5,059 nucleotides of DNA from an uncultured Bacillota bacterium (GTDB lineage Bacteria > Bacillota > Dehalobacteriia > UBA7702): NCBI GenBank assembly GCA_902766525.1, contig CACXDX010000153.1, positions 1 through 5,059 on the forward strand. The letters are read 5' to 3'. Below the pieces are notes generated by a model. It searched no databases and had not been told where the DNA came from. It saw only the letters and a list, made by a program, of their open reading frames with translations. Positions 1-4,398 of the stretch are shown here, piece by piece. The position numbers were made by a program, and so were the translations under genes. How positions within the stretch are numbered: the stretch's first letter is position 1; the number at the start of each line of letters is the position of its first letter.

Positions 1-1
1 C

Positions 2-877
2 TTTTGCCGCATCGCCGAAAGCGGCAGCTTCAGCAAAACCGCCGAAGAGATGGGCTATTCCCAATCGGCCATCAGCCAGATGATACAATCTCTTGAAAAC
101 GAAGTCCGCATGGAACTGCTGATCCGTTCCAGAGGAAAGGTCACTTTGACCGATGAAGGGAAGGAGCTCCTGCCCGAAGTTCGCACCATCGTCAATGATT
201 ATCATCTGCTCAATGAAAAGACAAGAGAACTTCAGGGCCTTGACAGCGGCGAGATCCGTATCGGCACCATCGCCAGCGTTTCCCACGCCTGGCTGCCCAA
301 AATGATCCGATCTTTTCAAAAAAAATATCCCCACGTTCGTTTCAGCCTGGCTCAGGGGGACTATACCGCCATCGCCCAATGGATCGATACGGACGACGTC
401 GATTTCGGTTTCGTCAACGGCGATGCCATCTCGGGATTTCACAAGATCCCTCTGGCTCACGATGAGATGCTGGCGATTTTACCGCCGTCCCATCCCCTTT
501 GTGCCAAAGCGGAGATCCCTTTGGAAGACCTCGCCGACGAGCCTTATATCCGCCTGGAAGAAGGCGATTTCAACGAACCGATGAACGCCTTTCGCGCCAA
601 AGAACTGAAGCCTTCCACCCGTCTGAAGGTTTACGATGATTACACGGTCATGGCCATGGTCGAGGAAAATCTCGGCTACAGCATCATTCCCGAAATGAAC
701 CTCCGCCGTCACGATTACAAAATCGAAAAGCGCAGGATCAAACCGCGGATCACCCGCAATCTCTGTGCCGTTTTTTCCGATTATCACCATCTGCCGAAGA
801 TGAGCCGGCGCTTCATTGACTTCATTGAAGATCATTTTTCCGATCTCATCCGGGGAGGCAACAGCAATGAGTCATGA
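2..877 (+). CDS. LysR-type transcriptional regulator, 5'-truncated by window edge
   Basis: This is a DNA-binding regulator of the LysR family. The reading frame is open from base 2, so the true start lies upstream; 291 residues are visible and only about 10 N-terminal residues should be missing from a family length of about 300. Visible residues 1-50 are the classic winged helix-turn-helix: an IAESGSFSKTAEEMGYSQSA stretch (4-23), followed by the recognition-helix pattern AISQMIQSLE and the wing region LLIRSRGKVTLTDEGKELL. A linker helix follows, and the effector-binding domain (periplasmic-binding-protein fold) begins near GEIRIGTIAS at residues 83-92. The stop overlaps azlC by 11 bases, so the two are probably co-transcribed and translationally coupled. 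By context it may control the downstream azlCD exporter in response to an amino acid or related ligand; this is inferred. The family assignment is secure, the ligand unknown. The ATG at 50 is internal to the HTH and is not the start. Confidence 0.95.
   Translation, partial: FCRIAESGSFSKTAEEMGYSQSAISQMIQSLENEVRMELLIRSRGKVTLTDEGKELLPEVRTIVNDYHLLNEKTRELQGLDSGEIRIGTIASVSHAWLPKMIRSFQKKYPHVRFSLAQGDYTAIAQWIDTDDVDFGFVNGDAISGFHKIPLAHDEMLAILPPSHPLCAKAEIPLEDLADEPYIRLEEGDFNEPMNAFRAKELKPSTRLKVYDDYTVMAMVEENLGYSIIPEMNLRRHDYKIEKRRIKPRITRNLCAVFSDYHHLPKMSRRFIDFIEDHFSDLIRGGNSNES
852..858 (+). promoter_or_regulatory. Ribosome-binding site of azlC, inside the LysR gene end
   Basis: A GGGGAGG sequence lies 8 bases before the ATG at 867. 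It selects that start over the in-frame ATG at 816, which has no comparable site and would add 17 residues encoded entirely within the 3' end of the LysR gene. Confidence 0.8.
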
Positions 878-1604
878 ACTGAAAAACAGCTTTATCGCGG
901 CATTTCCCCGCACGATCCCGATCCTTACCGGCTATCTTTTCCTCGGCGGCGGTTTCGGTCTGCTCCTGACCAGCGCCGGTTATCCCTGGTATTGGACGAC
1001 GATCATGGCCATCGTCATTTACGCGGGCATGGGCCAGTACGTCGCCGTCAATATGCTCGCGCCCGGCGTCAGCCTGATCGACGTCTTTCTCGTTCAGGCG
1101 ACGATCAACGCCCGTCATTCCTTTTACGGCATCACCATGCTGCAAAAATACAACGGCATGGGGAAACTGAAGCCCTATCTGATCTTTACCATGACCGATG
1201 AAACTTTCTCCCTGCTCTGCTCGGCAAAGATCCCCGAGGGCGTCAGTGAAAAACAGTATTTCTTCTTCGTTTCCCTCCTCGACCATTTATACTGGATCTG
1301 CGGCTGCACCCTGGGCGGCGTTATCGGTTCGCTGCTGAAATTCGACACCACCGGCATCGAAATGATCATGACTTCGCTCTTCCTCACCATCGCCATCGAT
1401 CAATGGAAAGACAACAAAGATCATTTGCCGGTTTTCATCGGCGGCATTGCCGCCGTCGTCTGCCTTGTGATCTTCGGCGCCGAACATTTCATCATCCCGG
1501 CTCTCATCCTGCTCACCGCCGGACTGCTCCTCTTCCGCAAACGGATCGAAGCGGCAACGACAACGGAAGCTCTCTGCGAACCGGAAGAAAGGGAGGAGGA
1601 ATAA
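867..1604 (+). CDS. azlC: AzlC family branched-chain amino acid exporter, large subunit
   Basis: This is the large, multi-spanning subunit of an AzlCD (YgaZH-type) permease. In E. coli YgaZH exports L-valine, and in Bacillus azlCD confers 4-azaleucine resistance. The 245-residue product has the family length. Visible family marks are AGMGQ (residues 53-57) at the end of an early membrane segment, the NARH motif (81-84) followed by YG (87-88), and TDE (110-112). Hydrophobic segments lie near residues 17-37, 44-66, 132-157, 165-180, 187-205 and 207-223. The C-terminus is a short charged cytoplasmic tail ending EEREEE, whose codons also form the ribosome-binding site of azlD. The start at 867 is set by GGGGAGG 8 bases upstream and overlaps the LysR gene by 11 bases; azlD follows after three bases. 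The substrate, branched-chain amino acids, is taken from the family and not shown by the sequence itself. Confidence 0.93.
   Translation: MSHELKNSFIAAFPRTIPILTGYLFLGGGFGLLLTSAGYPWYWTTIMAIVIYAGMGQYVAVNMLAPGVSLIDVFLVQATINARHSFYGITMLQKYNGMGKLKPYLIFTMTDETFSLLCSAKIPEGVSEKQYFFFVSLLDHLYWICGCTLGGVIGSLLKFDTTGIEMIMTSLFLTIAIDQWKDNKDHLPVFIGGIAAVVCLVIFGAEHFIIPALILLTAGLLLFRKRIEAATTTEALCEPEEREEE
1591..1599 (+). promoter_or_regulatory. Ribosome-binding site of azlD, inside the azlC end
   Basis: GGGAGGAGG lies 8 bases before the azlD ATG at 1608 and within the last codons of azlC, where it encodes part of the acidic C-terminal tail. This is an unusually strong purine-rich site, which fits coupled expression of the two permease subunits. 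Confidence 0.75.
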
Positions 1605-1607
1605 GCC

Positions 1608-1937
1608 ATGCTGACAACGACCCAAATGATCATTTATATCCTCGTTACCGCGGCCGGCGTGTTTGCCACCCGGGTCAGCGCCTTTCTGCTCTTCCCCTCG
1701 GGGCGGACGACGCCGAAAATCATCATTTTTCTCGGCAACGCCCTGCCCTGCGCTTTGATGGCGCTTTTGATCGTCTACTGCCTGAAAGATGTTTCTCTCA
1801 TCGCCCATCCTCACGGCCTGCCGGAGCTGATCGCCCTTGCCGTCACGGCGCTGCTCCATCTTTGGAAGAAGAACACCTTGCTCAGCATCAGCGTCGGCAC
1901 CGTGCTCTATATGATTTTGGTACAGGGAGTCTTTTAA
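1608..1937 (+). CDS. azlD: AzlD family branched-chain amino acid exporter, small subunit
   Basis: This is the small membrane subunit that pairs with AzlC to form the exporter. The 109-residue product has the family length and is almost entirely hydrophobic, with about four membrane segments (roughly residues 5-28, 36-60, 70-86 and 90-107). Family features are an ATR motif near the end of the first segment (20-22), the stretch LGNALPCALMALLIVYCLK beginning at 42, a tryptophan-lysine pair (86-87) and a C-terminal SISVGT segment (93-98). It starts three bases after the azlC stop with a strong GGGAGGAGG site. No hairpin follows the stop, but a new promoter overlaps it, so downstream genes can be transcribed both from the azl operon and independently. 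Assignment rests on sequence pattern plus the adjacent azlC. Confidence 0.92.
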   Translation: MLTTTQMIIYILVTAAGVFATRVSAFLLFPSGRTTPKIIIFLGNALPCALMALLIVYCLKDVSLIAHPHGLPELIALAVTALLHLWKKNTLLSISVGTVLYMILVQGVF

Positions 1938-1960
1938 AAAAATCTTTCCTGTGTTATAAT
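1932..1960 (+). promoter_or_regulatory. Extended -10 sigma-A promoter for ybjQ-like gene
   Basis: A perfect TATAAT (1955-1960) is preceded by TG at 1952-1953, giving the extended form TGnTATAAT. A poor -35 candidate, TTTTAA (1932-1937, 17-base spacing), overlaps the azlD stop codon; extended -10 promoters tolerate a weak -35. Transcription would begin near 1967, leaving a leader of about 22 bases with the ribosome-binding site in it. The position between two genes and the lack of a competing element support the call. Confidence 0.75.
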
Positions 1961-1975
1961 GAAAAAAACAAAAAA

Positions 1976-1979
1976 GGAG
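1976..1979 (+). promoter_or_regulatory. Ribosome-binding site fixing the ybjQ-like start at 1989
   Basis: GGAG preceded by five adenines stands 9 bases before the ATG at 1989. An in-frame ATG at 1959 would overlap the -10 box and so precede the predicted transcript start, which rules it out as the main start. Confidence 0.75.
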
Positions 1980-1988
1980 ATCATCGAT

Positions 1989-2300
1989 ATGTTAAAAACC
2001 ACAACCGACATCATCCCCGGCAGAAGCTATGAAATCCTCGGCATCGTCATGGGATCCTTCGTCAATTCCAAAGATTTCGTCAAAGATATCGGCGCCGGCC
2101 TGAAATCCATCGTCGGCGGCGAACTGAAAAGCTACACCAAAATGATGGAAGAATCCAGAAGCAAAGCGATGGAAAAAATCGAATACGAAGCCGCCTCTCT
2201 CGGCGCCGACGCCATCATCGGCATTCGTTTCACCACCAGCGCCATCATGCAGGGTGCCTCGGAAATTCTGGTCACCGGCACAGCGATCAAATTCAAATAA
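1989..2300 (+). CDS. YbjQ family (UPF0145) putative heavy-metal-binding protein
   Basis: This 103-residue soluble protein matches the YbjQ/UPF0145 family (about 105 residues), named heavy-metal-binding from structural work; its cellular role is not established. Family marks are TTTDIIPGRSYEILGIVMG at the N-terminus (4-22), KDIGAGLKSIVGGELKSYTK (32-51), the helix with REA-like content (ESRSKAMEKIEYEAASLGAD, 55-74), the IIGIRF strand (76-81), and the C-terminal GTAI segment (97-100). The usual tyrosine before GTA is a threonine here. There are no cysteines or histidines in the product, so metal binding through those residues is unlikely. The ATG at 1989 is chosen because the extended -10 promoter covers the upstream alternative. 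The flavoprotein gene follows 39 bases on, with no terminator between, so the two probably share a transcript. Confidence 0.88.
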   Translation: MLKTTTDIIPGRSYEILGIVMGSFVNSKDFVKDIGAGLKSIVGGELKSYTKMMEESRSKAMEKIEYEAASLGADAIIGIRFTTSAIMQGASEILVTGTAIKFK

Positions 2301-2339
2301 TTCCGTTAATCCCGGCCAAAAAGAAAAGAGGGTATCAAC

Positions 2340-2966
2340 ATGAAAGTTCTCATGATCAACGGCAGCAGCCATAAGGAAGGCAGTACCTTCACCGCACTTT
2401 CGGCCGCCGCCGCGGCGCTGGCAAAAGAGGGCATCGAATCGGAAATCATCCAATGCAGCAAAGGCGCGATCCGGGACTGCGTCGCCTGCGGCGGCTGCGG
2501 AAAACATCCCGGCAAATGCGCTTTCGACGACGACATCGTCAACGAAGTCATCGCCAAAGCCAAAGAAGCCGACGGCTTCATCTTCGGCACGCCGGTCTAT
2601 TACGCTCATCCTACCGGCAGGATCCTTTCCCTGCTCGACCGCGCTTTCTATGCCGGCGGCGCGAATTTTGCCTATAAACCCGGAGCCGCCGTGGCTTCGG
2701 CACGGAGAGCGGGAACAACCGCTTCCTTCGACGTACTCAATAAATACTTCACCATCTGCAATATGCCCGTGGTTTCCTCTTCCTACTGGAACAACATCCA
2801 CGGCAACTCCGCCGATGAAGCCAAACAGGACGCGGAAGCGCTGTATACCATGGATCTCCTCGGCAAAAACATGGCCTGGCTGCTGAAAGCCATCGCCTCG
2901 GCAAAAGAGAACGGTCTCGATCATCCGACGCCGCCGCCGAAACCTTTCACCAATTTCATCCGCTGA
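2340..2966 (+). CDS. Flavodoxin-fold FMN-dependent oxidoreductase with four-cysteine (iron-sulfur flavoprotein-like) cluster
   Basis: This is a 208-residue cytoplasmic protein of the NADPH-dependent FMN reductase / iron-sulfur flavoprotein group (COG0655-like). The N-terminal strand MKVLMING leads into GSSHKEGST (8-16), the FMN-phosphate-binding loop. GTPVYYAHPTG (83-93) is the second flavin-binding loop, followed by the LLDRAF helix (98-103). A cysteine cluster at C47, C50, C53 and C60 has the CX2CX2CX6C spacing, within the compact motif known to bind a [4Fe-4S] cluster in methanogen Isf; related flavoproteins also carry such cysteines, so cluster binding is an inference. The likely role is electron transfer or reduction of an unknown substrate. 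A GAGGG site sits 7 bases before the start. The gene lies downstream of the ybjQ-like gene and ends at a hairpin terminator. The fold is secure; the substrate is unknown. Confidence 0.88.
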   Translation: MKVLMINGSSHKEGSTFTALSAAAAALAKEGIESEIIQCSKGAIRDCVACGGCGKHPGKCAFDDDIVNEVIAKAKEADGFIFGTPVYYAHPTGRILSLLDRAFYAGGANFAYKPGAAVASARRAGTTASFDVLNKYFTICNMPVVSSSYWNNIHGNSADEAKQDAEALYTMDLLGKNMAWLLKAIASAKENGLDHPTPPPKPFTNFIR

Positions 2967-2970
2967 CAGC

Positions 2971-3006
2971 AAAAAGAGAGAAGCTTCTCAAGCTTCCCTC
3001 TTTTTT
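2971..3006. terminator. Bidirectional intrinsic terminator between convergent genes
   Basis: Arms GAGAGAAGCTT (2976-2986) and AAGCTTCCCTC (2990-3000) pair over 11 positions with one A-C mismatch around a CTC loop. Five adenines before the stem (2971-2975) and six thymines after it (3001-3006) supply the U-tract for both strands. It follows the flavoprotein stop by 4 bases, and the - strand GIY-YIG gene stops inside the T run. Confidence 0.88.
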
Positions 3007-3340
3007 ATTTCTCTTCTTTCTTCAGCCGCGGCAGCGGGGAACAGGGAGAAAAACCGAGTCCCGCCAAAACGGGGCAGATATCTTCCAATCGTTCCGGCGA
3101 TGCGATCAGTTCTTCTTTCTCTTCGCGGCTGAGCTTTTTCACGGCGCATTCCGCTTTGGCGGCGGCGCGATAATCAGCGGTCTGCCAAAGGGCGGCCACT
3201 TCAAGGGGCGGATGAGAACGGGTAAACTTCGCGCCCTTAACACCGCCTTGCAGATGTTCCGCCAAGCGCCTTTCGATATCCTTGGCGATGCCGGTATACA
3301 AAACATCGCCTTTGCATTTCAAAACATACAAAAAAGCCAT
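3005..3340 (-). CDS. GIY-YIG domain protein, YhbQ/UPF0213-like
   Basis: This 111-residue protein carries a single small GIY-YIG nuclease domain of the YhbQ type; E. coli YhbQ has been linked to DNA damage handling and nuclease activity, but the natural substrate of this family is unsettled. The two signature strands are FLYVLKC (3-9) and LYTGIAKDIERRLAEH (14-29), in which YTG stands for the YIG half. R25 is the expected catalytic arginine, E64 in the KAECAVKKL helix is the expected metal-binding glutamate, and GAKFTRSHPPL (36-46) is typical of this subfamily. The domain ends near residue 80. The remaining ~30 residues, rich in proline and lysine with three charged C-terminal residues, make it longer than many homologues of about 80-100. 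GGAG with AAGAA before it lies 6 bases upstream of the start. The gene is divergent from the 245-aa protein gene and ends in the shared terminator. Confidence 0.92.
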   Translation of the reverse strand: MAFLYVLKCKGDVLYTGIAKDIERRLAEHLQGGVKGAKFTRSHPPLEVAALWQTADYRAAAKAECAVKKLSREEKEELIASPERLEDICPVLAGLGFSPCSPLPRLKKEEK

Positions 3341-3361
3341 TTCTCTCTCCTTCTTTTATTT

Positions 3362-3390
3362 ATTATACCAAGTCAAAGAGAAATCGTCTA
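3362..3390 (-). promoter_or_regulatory. Promoter of the GIY-YIG gene (extended -10)
   Basis: Reading the - strand, TAGACG (3390-3385, four of six consensus -35 bases) is separated by 17 bases from TATAAT (3367-3362), which is preceded by TGG to give the extended form TGnTATAAT. The transcript would start near 3355, leaving only about 15 bases before the ATG at 3340, just enough for the AAGGAG site. Confidence 0.75.
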
Positions 3391-3419
3391 TTGAAAAAAA
3401 CGGCGTCATCCGCTATACT
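3391..3419 (+). promoter_or_regulatory. Sigma-A promoter of the 245-aa/57-aa operon
   Basis: TTGAAA (3391-3396) and TATACT (3414-3419) each match consensus at five of six positions and are spaced by the ideal 17 bases. Transcription should begin near 3426, giving a leader of about 30 bases. The -35 box directly abuts the -35 box of the divergent promoter. Confidence 0.82.
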
Positions 3420-3455
3420 TAACGATATCGAAACAATCAAGGAGTTTTATCTTTT

Positions 3456-4193
3456 ATGCCCGACCATCTGCAAAGCTTTCAACTGGATTTCCTGACCCCG
3501 GACCTCTTTCAAAAGATCGTCAAAAAAGCGATCAGCCAAGGGATACAGCTCCCCGCCGCCCACGGTCACTACATCAATTTCCACATGGGCGACATGATCC
3601 TCGTCATCCGCACGGCATACGACAGGGAAAAGGAACTGGATTACATTACCGGCTTCGATTCCCACGCCAAAGGCGGCTGCGTCTGGGACTGCCGCATCCG
3701 CGAGATCAAAGAGAAGGAAGATATCACCGAGAAAACGCTGATCGTGGAAAGAGCCGGCGAACTGCTGCCGCTGCCTCTGATCAACGGCGATATCCTGCCC
3801 TCCTGTGAACCGGGAGATCACGTTAAAGCCCAGGTCGCGCTTTATCCCCGCCGCATCGGTTTTTACGAAAAGGAAGAAGCTGCAAAACAGACCGAAAACC
3901 TCAAACGCATCCATCCCGAAAAGGAAGAAGATGTCGATCTCTGGGGCAAGGCCGTAGGCTTTCGCCGGGGAGAAACCAGTTACATGGGCGGCACGCTGAC
4001 CCGCTTTCTCGTCGCTTTGATCGAAACGGAACAGGGACAGGTGGAAGCCGTTTTCCCCGATGCGCTCGTCAAAGAAGATCAGGAAGAAATGCTCAAACCC
4101 GGCGTCTACATTCACGCCGTCGGCGAACTGGCCGCCAATCCCGCCATCCTTGATCTGGAAAAAGGATATCCGAAAGAAGGAGATCGGCAATGA
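3456..4193 (+). CDS. Uncharacterised 245-residue soluble protein
   Basis: I do not recognise this protein with a named family. It is 245 residues, soluble, rich in charged residues, with no signal peptide or membrane segment. The N-terminal part holds a helical stretch (LTPDLFQKIVKKAISQG, 13-29), an HGHYINFHMGDMILVIRT segment (36-53), and a CVWDC pair (75-79). Two glycine-rich strand regions follow: EPGDHVKAQVALYPRRIGFY (118-137) and WGKAVGF...KPGVYIHAVGELAANPAILDLEKG (163-169 and 214-237). The second part looks like a small beta-barrel (OB-like) by its strand-turn pattern, and the two PG-containing segments resemble each other; both readings are inference. AAGGAG (3439-3444) lies 11 bases before the ATG, a slightly long spacing. 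The stop overlaps the start of the 57-aa gene as ATGA, so the two are coupled. Driven by a near-consensus promoter, it is likely well expressed. Confidence 0.8.
   Translation: MPDHLQSFQLDFLTPDLFQKIVKKAISQGIQLPAAHGHYINFHMGDMILVIRTAYDREKELDYITGFDSHAKGGCVWDCRIREIKEKEDITEKTLIVERAGELLPLPLINGDILPSCEPGDHVKAQVALYPRRIGFYEKEEAAKQTENLKRIHPEKEEDVDLWGKAVGFRRGETSYMGGTLTRFLVALIETEQGQVEAVFPDALVKEDQEEMLKPGVYIHAVGELAANPAILDLEKGYPKEGDRQ
4177..4183 (+). promoter_or_regulatory. Ribosome-binding site of the 57-aa gene
   Basis: AAGGAGA lies inside the last codons of the 245-aa gene, with its AAGGAG core 7 bases before the overlapping ATG at 4190. It supports the short downstream frame as a real translated gene. 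Confidence 0.75.
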
Positions 4194-4363
4194 AAAACCG
4201 CTGTGACGACTGTATGAATTACATCTACGACGAAGAAACCGACACCTATATCTGTCTGATCGATCTCGATCAGGACGAAATGGAAAATTTCCTCTCCTAT
4301 GCCACGGAGAGCTGCCCTTACTATCACTTCCTGGACGATTACGCCTTAGCCCGAAAACAATGA
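4190..4363 (+). CDS. Small four-cysteine acidic protein, DUF6472-like
   Basis: This is a 57-residue protein, below usual gene-finder length. Its start ATG overlaps the preceding stop as ATGA, with AAGGAG 7 bases upstream. It carries C5-x2-C8 at the N-terminus, then C22 and C42, a pattern suited to binding one metal ion such as zinc. The middle is acidic (DLDQDEMENFL, 25-35), and a CPYY motif (42-45) precedes a C-terminal YALARKQ. The order C-x2-C, tyrosine-rich stretch, DLDxDEM, CPYY and terminal RKQ resembles the DUF6472 family of small Firmicutes proteins as I recall it; a profile search was not possible. No function is known. Its neighbour is the uncharacterised 245-aa protein, and the operon ends just after it in a hairpin. 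That it is a real gene is well supported; the family name is moderately sure. Confidence 0.8.
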   Translation: MKNRCDDCMNYIYDEETDTYICLIDLDQDEMENFLSYATESCPYYHFLDDYALARKQ

Positions 4364-4365
4364 TA

Positions 4366-4396
4366 AAAGAGCTTCCGCTTTATGCGGAAGCTCTTT
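4366..4396. terminator. Bidirectional intrinsic terminator, perfect 13-bp hairpin
   Basis: AAAGAGCTTCCGC (4366-4378) and GCGGAAGCTCTTT (4384-4396) are exact reverse complements around a 5-base TTTAT loop. It begins 3 bases after the stop of the 57-aa gene and 3 bases from the stop of the convergent transporter (4399). The - strand reading ends in TTTT after the stem and is the stronger direction; the + strand tail (TTTCTTC) is interrupted. Confidence 0.88.
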
Positions 4397-4398
4397 CT

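Noticed and set aside
816..866. Upstream in-frame ATG for azlC
   Set aside because: It lies deep in the LysR gene without a ribosome-binding site, and the added residues do not resemble an AzlC N-terminus; the ATG at 867 has GGGGAGG 8 bases before it.
1938..1954. Terminator after azlD
   Set aside because: There is no inverted repeat here; the T and A runs belong to the promoter region of the next gene.
1403..2032. 209-codon + strand frame across azlC, azlD and the start of the ybjQ-like gene
   Set aside because: It crosses three recognised genes in another frame and is Arg/His/Pro-rich, as expected of an out-of-frame shadow.
2301..2339. Separate promoter for the flavoprotein gene
   Set aside because: No -10/-35 pair of reasonable quality is present in the 39-base gap; only the ribosome-binding site is clear.
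1992..2972. 326-codon open frame on the - strand under the ybjQ-like and flavoprotein genes
   Set aside because: It is antisense to two well-supported genes, spans their intergenic gap, has low-complexity Gly/Asp/Phe/Val composition typical of a reverse-strand shadow, and no recognisable domain.
3423..3430. CGATATCG palindrome at the predicted transcript start of the 245-aa gene, considered as an operator
   Set aside because: Eight bases are too short to stand out by themselves, and no second copy is visible near other promoters in the window.
3341..3455. Riboswitch or small RNA in the largest intergenic gap
   Set aside because: The 115 bases are fully explained by two divergent promoters and two ribosome sites, and both leaders are too short for a structured element.
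3447..4190. 247-codon open frame on the - strand opposite the 245-aa protein
   Set aside because: It mirrors almost exactly the + strand gene, which has a near-consensus promoter, a ribosome site and a coupled downstream gene. The antisense frame has none of these.
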